Assembly (NCBI GenBank): GCA_049840435.1
Contig: JASGKY010000032.1
Coordinates: forward strand, 149,611 to 213,610
Source: JADLHS01 sp049840435
GTDB taxonomy: Bacteria; Verrucomicrobiota; Verrucomicrobiia; Limisphaerales; JADLHS01
DNA length: 64,000 nt
Reading direction: 5' to 3'
Shown: positions 35,214 to 42,593 of the stretch, one piece after another
Numbering within the stretch: position 1 is the first letter of the stretch
How the letters are laid out: each line of letters opens with the position of its first letter
Made by a program: the position numbers and the translations under genes
The notes under the pieces: model-generated
Seen by the model: only the letters and a program-made list of their open reading frames with translations
Told to the model about the DNA's origin: nothing
Database searches by the model: none

Positions 35214-36737
35214 TTAGTTACTAAATGAAATAATAAACCGATGCCCGAGTCGCGTGCGGTGGCTTTCCACCCGACCGCCATACAACTCGATGATCTTTCG
35301 AGCGACCATCATTCCGAAATCATCGGTGCTGCCAGGAATCGCTTTTTTGGTAATGGTGGTCGTCGAGCCTTCACCACCACCGCCGGGATGCCGCACGTCC
35401 ACTTCCGCCACCACCGACGAGCGACCGTTTGGTCCGGCAGGCGGGGCTTTCAGATACGTGCGCACGAACAGATCGCTGCCAAGGGGACAGGCATTGATCT
35501 CCGCCCCAAGTAAACTGATCAAGACATGCCGCAACGCGCGCGGATCAAGCCGCAGTTTCGGCAGATCGGGGGCATAATCGGCTCGCACCAAAATGGCGTG
35601 TGCTGTCAGTTCACTTTCCAGTGCCGTCATCGTCTGCTCGAAGAGCTGACCAAAATCCTGGTCGGACACCGCCCCCTTGCGATACGAGGAAAACTCCAGC
35701 AACCCACGGATGATCGCGTCGGCCCGTTGCACAGCCTCAGTCATCTGCTGCAACAGATCCTTCGCCATCGGATCATTGGTCACGGCATAATCCCGAAGGT
35801 AATCGATACCAAGCACCACGATCTGCAATGGGTTCTTCACCTCGTGCGCGACCCCGGCCGCGAACGTGCTGATGGCCTCGAGTTTTTCGGACTGCACCAG
35901 CTTGCGCTGCGCAATCTGCAACTGCTCATGCGAGCGTTTCACTTCCGCCAACGCCTGACGCAATTCGTTTTCTGCTTCCAGTCGTTCCGTCACGTCGCGA
36001 GAAACCACCACAACCTTCTGCGGTGCGCCGTGGTGATTGCGGATTACATTGCTTTGTGATTCGACATGCCGTACTGCGCCGTCGCTGCGAACGAACCGGT
36101 ATTCGGCGCGCCGGCCCTGTCCGGTGGTGACGACATCGCGAAACACTCCTTGGATTGTATCCCGATCTTCCGGGTGGATTTCCGCAAACGAGTTTGTTCC
36201 CGACAGGTCGTTGCGCGGCCCCAGCACTGCTTGATAAGACGGGTTGTTGTAAATCCGCTTGCCGTTGCCATCCACGACTGAGATCAGGTCGGTAACATTC
36301 TCGGAAATCAGCCGGAAGAATTCCTCACTCTCCCGCAAGCGCGCTTCCACCGCCCCGCGCTCCAGCGCATAACGAATCGCCCGCGTCAGCAAACGGCCAT
36401 CAAATTCATTCTTCAACAGGTAATCCTGAGCGCCCGCCCGCAATGCATGCAAGGCGGTCGCTTCATCGGTCAGCCCCGACAGAACGATCACCGGCACTTG
36501 CGGCGCCGCCCGGCGCAAGGCGACATACGTTTCCAACCCCAGACAATCCGGCAGCGTCAAGTCCAGCAGGACCAAGTCCACCGGGCGGGATTGCAATTGC
36601 CCAATTGCTGCCGCGAGATTGCCAGCCACGGTCACGGAATACACGCCGCGACCTTCCTCGGTGACAATTTCGCGCACCACCTCCGCAAAGACCTTTTCGT
36701 CTTCCACCACTAGAATATTCGTCTGCTCTTTGCTCAT
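35214..36737 (-). CDS. REC-PAS-HisKA protein with a degenerate HATPase domain
   Basis: A 507-residue protein: receiver (VVEDEKVFAEVV, phospho-Asp LVLLDLTLPDCLG), PAS at about 130-255 (LISENVTDLISVVDGNGKRI), a coiled linker, and HisKA with FAAGVAHEVKNPLQIVVLG. The C-terminal ATPase-like region keeps its general shape but the N box reads LISLLGAEINAC and there is no DxGxG; GMMVARKIIELYGGRVE retains the last helix and strand. Catalytic activity is therefore doubtful. It may be a phosphatase or a pseudo-kinase. Overlaps the upstream gene by 4 bp. Confidence 0.85.
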   Translation of the reverse strand: MSKEQTNILVVEDEKVFAEVVREIVTEEGRGVYSVTVAGNLAAAIGQLQSRPVDLVLLDLTLPDCLGLETYVALRRAAPQVPVIVLSGLTDEATALHALRAGAQDYLLKNEFDGRLLTRAIRYALERGAVEARLRESEEFFRLISENVTDLISVVDGNGKRIYNNPSYQAVLGPRNDLSGTNSFAEIHPEDRDTIQGVFRDVVTTGQGRRAEYRFVRSDGAVRHVESQSNVIRNHHGAPQKVVVVSRDVTERLEAENELRQALAEVKRSHEQLQIAQRKLVQSEKLEAISTFAAGVAHEVKNPLQIVVLGIDYLRDYAVTNDPMAKDLLQQMTEAVQRADAIIRGLLEFSSYRKGAVSDQDFGQLFEQTMTALESELTAHAILVRADYAPDLPKLRLDPRALRHVLISLLGAEINACPLGSDLFVRTYLKAPPAGPNGRSSVVAEVDVRHPGGGGEGSTTTITKKAIPGSTDDFGMMVARKIIELYGGRVESHRTRLGHRFIISFSN

Positions 36738-37663
36738 ACCAACAAGGCTGCCCCCCGGCCCTCCTCCACTACGGCTTTTTTGGCGATCATCGCCAAATGG
36801 ACTGTTTCAAGCAGTTTGCGCGCGTCGTATGGCTTTTGCAGGAAGCGCACGCCACCTTCTTGCGTATCGCGGGAGGCCTCGGCATCCAGCTCATAACCAC
36901 TGGTATAAATCACGTTCAATCCCGGCTTGGATTGTCGCAATTGACGGGCCAGATCCCGCCCCGTTACCCCTTCTGGCATGATCATGTCAGTCAATAGAAG
37001 TTGGACGTGATGCTTGTTGGATTCCCAGATGGACAAGGCCTGCACCCCGGTTTCAGCTTCAATCACGTGGTAGCACGCCTGTTCCAGGACCGTTTTCACC
37101 ATCCGTCGGATGGGTGCTTCATCATCCACCAGCAGGATTGTTTCACTCGCAGGAGGCGGCGTTTCTTCTGCCTCCATGGCGACCACCGGCAAATAGACGC
37201 TCAACACCGTGCCACACCCCTCTTGACTGACCGCTTCAATCCACCCGTACCGCCGCGCCACGATGCCAGCAATCAACGGCAGCGCCAACCCCCTGCCGCT
37301 CCGATTCGTCGGCAATTCCGCCAGCAGACGGTGCACTTCTTCTAGGCGCAATGCCGCCCCGTTATCACTGACCGTCAGTCGGATAAATTTGCCACACCGC
37401 GCCCCAGGCTGCATCCGCGCATGCGTATCATCCACCTCAATATGTTCCACCGCCACGGCCACCGCGCCCCCCCCTGGCAATGCCTGTCGGGCTCGATCTA
37501 GCAGCGCCGTCAGAATCTGACCAACAATGTGGTTCTCGACTTCGATAGGTGCAGGTTTGGCGGCCAGCGAGAACTGCAAAGACACTCCGTCTCCAAGCAG
37601 TTGGCGCAGAGCCTTCTCCTGTTCCGCCACGACCTTATTCAAATCTATTTCGTTCCTGTTCAT
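36734..37663 (-). CDS. degenerate HATPase plus receiver protein
   Basis: A 309-residue protein from the ATG at 37663 (MNRNEIDLNKVVAEQE). The N-terminal half resembles a kinase ATPase domain without HisKA: ILTALLDRARQALPGGG at the N-box position (the usual Asn is missing), SDNGAALRLEEV at G1, SGRGLALPLIAGIVARRYGW at G2. The C-terminal half is an intact receiver: ILLVDDEAPIRRM, LLTDMIMPEGVTG with the phospho-Asp, YTSGYE and FLQKPYD. First gene of the minus-strand signalling operon. The frame is open to 37861 but that leader runs into the island boundary. Confidence 0.8.
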   Translation of the reverse strand: MNRNEIDLNKVVAEQEKALRQLLGDGVSLQFSLAAKPAPIEVENHIVGQILTALLDRARQALPGGGAVAVAVEHIEVDDTHARMQPGARCGKFIRLTVSDNGAALRLEEVHRLLAELPTNRSGRGLALPLIAGIVARRYGWIEAVSQEGCGTVLSVYLPVVAMEAEETPPPASETILLVDDEAPIRRMVKTVLEQACYHVIEAETGVQALSIWESNKHHVQLLLTDMIMPEGVTGRDLARQLRQSKPGLNVIYTSGYELDAEASRDTQEGGVRFLQKPYDARKLLETVHLAMIAKKAVVEEGRGAALLV

Positions 37664-37999
37664 CCGGCCTTGCCGTGAAAAGGGGAAGCGGAATCCGTCG
37701 CTTTGAGCAACGGCCACCACCCCGTATCTGAATCGGCAGCGACGCCAAAGAGTTAAGAAGTAACCGTCAAAAATCACTAAAACCACATGCTTGTGTGACC
37801 TCAAGCGGGGTGAGGAGAGAAATTCAACCGATAAAAAACCGCCCCGCATCACACCAAACAAGGAAGCGGGCCGTTTCCCCTATTTTTCAAGGTTTTTGAT
37901 GTTATTGGGATGTCGGGACGAAAATTCCCAACAGTTTCCCAACACACGTTGACGTAATCATCACCTGCGCAGCCGAAAAATTCGGTTCTTGGCTGTGCA
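37664..37999. other. Left boundary region of the island
   Basis: The 336-bp gap holds the upstream region of the signalling operon, the left 18-bp repeat (37837-37854), a residual stem CCCGC/GCGGG, and just inside the island a tandem word TTCCCAACAGTTTCCCAACA (about 37926-37945). Such short repeats beside an integrase gene could be arm-type binding sites, which is inference. Confidence 0.5.
37837..37854. other. Left attachment site (attL) of the island
   Basis: AACCGCCCCGCATCACAC, identical to 46530-46547. Outside it lie AAAAA; inside it the sequence diverges (CAAACAAGG). Confidence 0.75.
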
Positions 38000-38760
38000 A
38001 TGAAAAAATCGAAACGAACTGGGAAGCCTCACTGCGTGATCCAGCGCGGCAACGTTAAGGTGCCTGTATACAAACGCACCACGAAGAAGCGCTACATCGA
38101 ATACCAAGTCCCCGACCACACATCCGGGAAACGCAAGCTGCTATCATTCGCGGATGAGGCGGAAGCAAAGCATAAGGCCACGGAGATTGCCGAAGCCGCC
38201 GCTCACGGAGACCATGACTTGCTCTCGCTCGCGGGTTACAAGCATCGCATTCTGTCAGCGATAGAATGGTTAATGCCCACCGGATGGCAGATAGACGACG
38301 CTTGCCACCTGATCTTCGACGCGTCGGAGATTATTAACCTGAAGCAGTTGTTGGATGCCTGTCGGTTCTACAAGAAGCACCAGCCCGACAAACCATTTAC
38401 TCCGAAGCTGGTAACCGAAGCCGTGCGGGAATATCAAGCGATGCCCCACAAACTCGGTTGGAAAAGGATCAAGACCTTCAACGGTTACCTCAATGTGTTC
38501 AGCCGTCAGTTTTCCGGGACAATGCTCCACGATGTTGACGAAGTTGCATTGAAAGATTTTGTGGATTCAAAGCTGTGGTCGCCGAAGTCATACAACGAGT
38601 TTTTGCGTGGTCTTTCGATCTTCTACCGGGCGGCACAGTTTCGTCGATGGGTACCAATGGCGTGCGACCCGGCAGTCAAAATAAAACGGCGCAAGGAAGT
38701 TGCCGCGCAGGTTGACATCTTCCAACCACCGGAGGTCAAGCGGCTGTTAGACTGCCTCAA
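38000..38760 (+). pseudogene. tyrosine recombinase (phage-type integrase), C-terminally truncated
   Basis: The frame runs from 38000 to 39130 (376 codons), but only the first 250 codons or so look native. They give a basic N-terminus (MKKSKRTGKPHCVIQRGNVK), an arm-binding-like part (YKRTTKKRYIEYQV), and a SAM-like core-binding domain (ITY-type: WKRIKTFNGYLNVFSRQF; LKDFVDSKLWSPKSYNEFLR; FYRAAQFRRWVPMACDPAVK). After QPPEVKRLLDCL, where the catalytic domain should begin, the sequence switches to antisense serine recombinase. The R-H-R-Y catalytic residues are absent, so the protein cannot catalyse recombination. It lies just inside attL, as expected for the island's own integrase. Confidence 0.75.
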
Positions 38761-38989
38761 TCACCATGCGAACACCGTTAGCCTTGATGGCTACGAACAG
38801 TTCAGTCAGCCCTTCCCGGTCGAAGGCGTCCGCTACGCCGCTCACGCCTTTGTCGCGAAACTCGCGCACGATCTCAATTTGGTTGCCGGTGACGTATCGG
38901 CTGATGGTTTCCGCCTGCCGAGTAAACCCGTCTCCGTCAATCTGACCCTTACCGCTGACCCGGAGATAACTGAATGCCTTTGTCTTCAT
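38747..38989 (-). pseudogene. serine recombinase (resolvase) N-terminal fragment
   Basis: An 80-codon frame opposite to the integrase. FSYLRVSGKGQIDGDGFTRQ contains the resolvase start with its catalytic Ser. REFRDKGVSGVADAFDREGL and ANGVRMVIEA match the rest of the N-terminal fold. It stops exactly where integrase sequence resumes, so most of the catalytic domain's end and the whole DNA-binding part are missing. A decayed second mobile element inserted in the first. Confidence 0.75.
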
Positions 38990-39185
38990 ACACAGAAGGC
39001 TCCCATCTATGTCACATTGGGTCCATCAAATTCTGAAGAATTTGTTACGGACCCCTTAGCGGTGTATGGAAGAAACCGCTCTGGATTATTACGGACCAAA
39101 GCATCCGGCCCAGCCCATTTGCGTGCGTAAGCCGGGAGCGTCAGGGCGCAGTCTTATGCCGCCGGGGATGAGACTCTACTTTTTA

Positions 39186-39247
39186 ACCTTCGCTTTCGGC
39201 GCGTTTGGACGCGATAAAGCCAGTCGGCATCGGCTGATATTGTTAGG
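39186..39247 (-). other. Possible degenerate attC site, inverted
   Basis: On the minus strand it begins GCCCTAACAATATCAGCCG and ends near AAGGTTAAAAAG, resembling an attC left end with a weak right end. Orientation opposite to the other candidates. Weak. The rest of 38990-39559 has no gene that I can support. Confidence 0.3.
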
Positions 39248-39440
39248 GCAAGAAGCCGCACCGTAACGTTGCTGTTTCCAAAATCGCCATGGCTTCTATG
39301 CCCAGTTGAATTAAAAGTATCCACAACCCTCACGCTTTAGCGCGAGCCAAAAGCATCGCAACGTCGTTGCCTACATAAGCTCGTCTGCGCCGGAGCAAAT
39401 AAGTTTTTGATAGAACGAATGCAGCGCCGCGGGCAAAAGG

Positions 39441-39562
39441 GACACGCCGCAGTAGAATCTTGAAGTTTTAATTGCGGTGATAATCCTTGATAGAAATTCG
39501 CAGGCCCGCACTCATAACACCGTGAGAACCAAGGCCATTAACAAAGCAACTGTGCACAGATG
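39441..39562. repeat. Direct repeat copy 1 (upstream of the HEAT gene)
   Basis: About 122 bp similar to 40581-40703, with a 34-bp identical core at 39471-39504 (ends AATTCGCAGG). TTGATA inside the core with a downstream A/T-rich hexamer could be a promoter. The repeat ends at the HEAT gene's ATG. Confidence 0.85.
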
Positions 39563-40554
39563 AGAAACATCATGAGAAGTTTGAGAAAGCTATTCGGCAG
39601 GTTTGGCTTTTGGGCGATTCTCATCGCGTGTGTTCTAGTCGCGACTGGGTTGATCTTGTTCCGGGACCGCGAACCAGTTTACCACGGCAAACGTCTGTGC
39701 GAATGGGTTTTCATAATGAGCGCAAATTGGGCACAGCCGGAAAAAGAGAAGAAGCCCGCACCGTCGTCCGTGTGTTGGGAACAAATTCGGTCCCTCTGCT
39801 TCTGGATTGGTTGCGACAGGAAGACAAAGTCTCACTCAAGGAGCGATACAACACTTGGCACGCCAAGATAATCACAACCCTGCAAAAATACGGCATCGTC
39901 AAAAACCCCACGATAACGTACCTCCAAGTCAATAATCCGAGTCACCGAGCTATGGCCATGTATGCGTTGCCCGAACTTGACCATGCCGCAAAACAAACTG
40001 CCATCCCGGCTCTGATTCAGATGCTCGCGGAAAAGGAACTCAAAACAGGAGAGGTAACGGTTACGGCTGGGGTTGCAGGGATGACATTGGCAAAAATGAC
40101 ACCCGAATCCATTGCCCCTTTGACAACCGCGCTATCAAGCAAAGACCATCAGACCCGATTGTTAGCTGCATGGGCGCTTGGCGAGATTGGGCCAGACGCA
40201 AGAACGGCCATTCCATTTCTCAAGAGCGGACTCGATGACAAAGACCCGCTGGTGCGGGTAACATTTGCTGAAGCCATTGGAAAACTTGGCGCTGAGCCAA
40301 GTTTATTTTTACCAACCATTGTTCGAGCGTTGCCAGTGCTGAGCAATGACTCCTTGAGCCATGCGCTGGAAGTTTTGGGGCAATACAAGGAGCACGCCAA
40401 AGGTGCTGTTCCTGTTCTTATGGAAATCCTATCCACCAAGACTCAACATGCCACCAACCTGAACGAAGCTTATATTTGCAGCGATCTCACCAATACGATT
40501 CAGCGGATTGATGGCTCGGTTTTGTCTCCACTGATGCTCGATGAGGCAAAGTAA
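39560..40554 (+). CDS. HEAT-repeat protein with N-terminal membrane anchor (one frameshift)
   Basis: About 331 residues when joined across a one-base deletion in the A-run at 39741-39745 (six A would restore the frame). N-terminus MRNIMRSLRKLFGRFGFWA, then a transmembrane segment ILIACVLVATGLILF and the word REPVYHGKRLCEWV. I recall a similar EPVYxGKxLxxW segment before HEAT repeats in verrucomicrobial proteins. Then come several HEAT repeats (TRLLAAWALGEIGPDARTAI; VRVTFAEAIGKLGAEPSLFL; LSHALEVLGQYKEHAKGAVP). Likely a periplasm-facing scaffold; function unknown. Flanked by the 122-bp direct repeats. Confidence 0.75.
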
Positions 40555-40580
40555 ATAACTATGCTTTGATCGATAACGGA

Positions 40581-40703
40581 GACACGCCGAAGGAGAATCT
40601 TGAGGGTTTTATTGCGGTGATAATCCTTGATAGAAATTCGCAGGTCAGCTTCTATAAAACCATGAAAACTAAGACTACTAGGAAAATCAACCGTGCACAG
40701 ATG
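40581..40703. repeat. Direct repeat copy 2 (downstream of the HEAT gene)
   Basis: Lies exactly 1140 bp from copy 1; identical core at 40611-40644. It ends in GTGCACAGATG as copy 1 does. A 21-codon frame begins at 40662 (MKTKTTRKINRAQM); its counterpart in copy 1 is a shorter frame from 39522. Looks like the 5' end of a gene duplicated without its body. Confidence 0.85.
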
Positions 40704-40740
40704 CGTGCACACCTAGTCGTATATTAAGGTTTAGGCGCAC

Positions 40741-41016
40741 ATGCCAACGCATACATACAATCACAATTTACGATTGGGCATTGCTGGCGTGATCTGCGTT
40801 CTATTGATTGCGACATTTTCAAATTTTGATACACCAACGAGCAAGTTCAATCGATTCCAGTCCGGAATCATGAGCGGGCTTGCTTTGGTTTTACTTTGTC
40901 CTGTTGTATTCCGTGGCAAAGGGTGGCGGACCATCCTTGGTTTAGCTTTGGCGGTCCTGCCTAGCATCATGCTTTTCCGAGCCATTGATTATCTTTTGGC
41001 GACACACGACAGATGA
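40741..41016 (+). CDS. small three-helix membrane protein (cassette gene)
   Basis: A 91-residue protein with three hydrophobic stretches: IAGVICVLLIATF, GIMSGLALVLLCPVVF and ILGLALAVLPSIMLF. No family recognised. It starts 9 bp after TTTAGGC, which resembles the recombination end of an attC, and ends 37 bp before the attC at 41053. This placement fits an integron cassette gene. Confidence 0.6.
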   Translation: MPTHTYNHNLRLGIAGVICVLLIATFSNFDTPTSKFNRFQSGIMSGLALVLLCPVVFRGKGWRTILGLALAVLPSIMLFRAIDYLLATHDR

Positions 41017-41052
41017 TTTGTTTATTTCCTTTTGCGCCCCACCATACGCTGC

Positions 41053-41128
41053 GTCTAACCCGTCATAGCGTCGTGGTTTGCAATCCATGCGTCCCGTGGT
41101 CTGGGCCGCTTAGCTTGGGTTGTTAGGC
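41053..41128 (+). other. Integron attC recombination site 1
   Basis: Begins with the R'' box GTCTAAC and ends with the core box GTTAGGC, consensus RYYYAAC...GTTRRRY. Inner L-type boxes are weaker (TAGCG against TAAGCG in the complement). Length 76 bp, within the usual 57-141 range. The next gene starts 4 bp after it. Confidence 0.7.
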
Positions 41129-41131
41129 AGC

Positions 41132-41590
41132 ATGAGCCACCTCGCTAACATTACTGCTTTTGGCTTGCTGATGGTGCTTGCGATTGGTTGCTCGCATGGC
41201 GTTACCGATGTATCTGGAACCGCACCTTACCACCAATTTTCAGGCAAGATCATCGCGTCAAAAGAGAGCGGCGCTATTTGGATCAACACTTCAGGATCGT
41301 ATCAGATACGCAGAGAGTTTATTCGATTCGATTCTGATGGGGACTTTCCTAGCTACAGCACAGAATACAAAAGGCTTTTTGATTTTTCCGCAGGAACAAG
41401 GTTCAAGATTGAGAGTATCAAGCACAAGAAAGTAAGTTCCGAGATTGGAGGGTTCGACGGCGTTGTTGTTCTGTGCACGGCAACTTTACAGGATGGCCGA
41501 CGCATCCAATGTCAGATGCCGTGGGAGTTGATCGACCCCGACCCGCGGCGTGGAACAGGAGGACGTGCATTCGACATAGTAGAGAAATGA
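41132..41590 (+). CDS. lipoprotein of unknown function, in a complete integron cassette
   Basis: A 152-residue protein starting 4 bp after attC 1 and ending 8 bp before attC 2, the classic one-gene cassette layout. Signal MSHLANITAFGLLMVLAIGC, lipobox Cys20. The rest (YHQFSGKIIASKESGAIWI, FKIESIKHKKVSSEIGGFDG) looks like an all-beta domain; no family recognised. Lower GC than chromosomal neighbours. Confidence 0.75.
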   Translation: MSHLANITAFGLLMVLAIGCSHGVTDVSGTAPYHQFSGKIIASKESGAIWINTSGSYQIRREFIRFDSDGDFPSYSTEYKRLFDFSAGTRFKIESIKHKKVSSEIGGFDGVVVLCTATLQDGRRIQCQMPWELIDPDPRRGTGGRAFDIVEK

Positions 41591-41597
41591 AATTGAT

Positions 41598-41696
41598 GCC
41601 TAACAAATCGCTTCAGCCAACGCTGGTGCGCGTTGTCAGTTTCGCTTGCGCGGATCACGTCCTTGACTCGGCGTGGCTGAGCTTGGGTCGTTAGGC
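41598..41696 (+). other. Integron attC recombination site 2
   Basis: Well-formed: GCCTAAC at 41598 and GTTAGGC at 41690 are perfect complements. Inside, GCTTCAGCC on the left pairs with GGCTGAGC on the right with one extra base, the extrahelical-base arrangement that sets strand choice in attC folding. Length 99 bp. The strongest attC in the window. Confidence 0.85.
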
Positions 41697-41716
41697 GACA
41701 GCACACGTTTCACCGC

Positions 41717-42043
41717 ATGAAAATTCGCCTCGCTGTTGTTCTTGTAATTGCTCTGATTTGTTGTTCTGGATGCGGTACGGTCATTACTCATACGGTGACA
41801 AAGCCTTCGACTACTCCAGCAGGTACGGGGACATATCGAGGCACGCAGACTGATACTTGGTTACTTTGCTATACCATGGGAGTTGGTTCACAGCATTGGA
41901 CAGAGCCGACAGGTTGGGCTTTGATGTTTTCGGGTTTATTCGTTGCTTGCGATATCGCACTTTCGGCTGTCGCTGACACTTTGATATGGCCATACGACAT
42001 CACCACACCATCATCAACAGGATGGCCTCACGGAGCAGAATGA
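41717..42043 (+). CDS. YceK/YidQ-like lipoprotein (cassette gene)
   Basis: A 108-residue lipoprotein: signal MKIRLAVVLVIALICCSGC, then GTVITHT, YRGTQTDTWLLCYTMG, and a late hydrophobic segment FVACDIALSAVADTLIWPYD. The GC-G-T start and the DxxxSxVxDTLxxPYD end match the YceK/YidQ (DUF1375) lipoprotein family. Role unknown. It begins 20 bp after attC 2 and ends just before an attC remnant. Confidence 0.8.
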   Translation: MKIRLAVVLVIALICCSGCGTVITHTVTKPSTTPAGTGTYRGTQTDTWLLCYTMGVGSQHWTEPTGWALMFSGLFVACDIALSAVADTLIWPYDITTPSSTGWPHGAE

Positions 42044-42047
42044 CGCC

Positions 42048-42080
42048 GCTTAACCATGCGCTGAGCTTGGGTCATCAGCC
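42048..42080 (+). other. Shortened attC-like site
   Basis: GCTTAAC, then GCGCTGAGCTTGGGT as in attC 1 and 2, ending TCATCAGCC instead of GTTAGGC. Looks like an attC with its centre lost and the core mutated. Confidence 0.45.
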
Positions 42081-42095
42081 TGCATAGATTGCCTC

Positions 42096-42467
42096 GTGAA
42101 AACCTCCACGATTTTGAGTCTGTTGATTCTCGGGCTTCTCTGCTCGGGGTGCACGTTGCAACAGCACGCCGTCAGCATGGGCGCTTCAGGCATTGTGTTG
42201 GATTCGCAAACGCATTTGCCTGTCAAGAGAGCATCAGCGTTTGTTCCCGACCATTCCGGTAAGTCGCGACCTATCATCACAGGCGAGGATGGTCAGTTCT
42301 CGATACCGCCAGTCCTTCGACGGGACATGGTGATTATCATGGCAGACTTTGGCCCGCCACGTAGCACTCTCATCGTGGAGTGTGCAGGTTATACTCCAGC
42401 CAGCATTGAGCTTGCGATGCTCCACACGAATTTTGTAGAGGTTCTTTTGAGTCCAATCACCAAATGA
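42096..42467 (+). CDS. carboxypeptidase-regulatory-like lipoprotein (cassette gene)
   Basis: A 123-residue protein with a GTG start. Signal MKTSTILSLLILGLLCSGC. The mature part has a small beta-sandwich of the carboxypeptidase regulatory type: GIVLDSQTHLPVKRASAFVP, GEDGQFSIPP, ECAGYTP. Such domains often carry or anchor other activities; here it stands alone. Fourth small envelope gene in the array. Confidence 0.75.
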   Translation: MKTSTILSLLILGLLCSGCTLQQHAVSMGASGIVLDSQTHLPVKRASAFVPDHSGKSRPIITGEDGQFSIPPVLRRDMVIIMADFGPPRSTLIVECAGYTPASIELAMLHTNFVEVLLSPITK

Positions 42468-42593
42468 AACAGGCTCACCATGCGCAGCGGCGGTCGGTTA
42501 AGACTGTCAACAACCAGTGGAATGCCACAGGCAATTGAGTTGCAAAATGCCACTCGGAAGAAGATAACTACAAGCGTCGCCAATTCTGGGTTT

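Noticed and set aside
38747..39130. Catalytic domain of the tyrosine recombinase
   Set aside because: No Arg/His-x-x-Arg/Tyr set; the minus strand is clearly resolvase.
39610..40554. Separate gene starting at 39610
   Set aside because: The N-terminal 50 codons are out of frame with the membrane anchor at 39560. A one-base repair in an A-run gives a single continuous HEAT protein.
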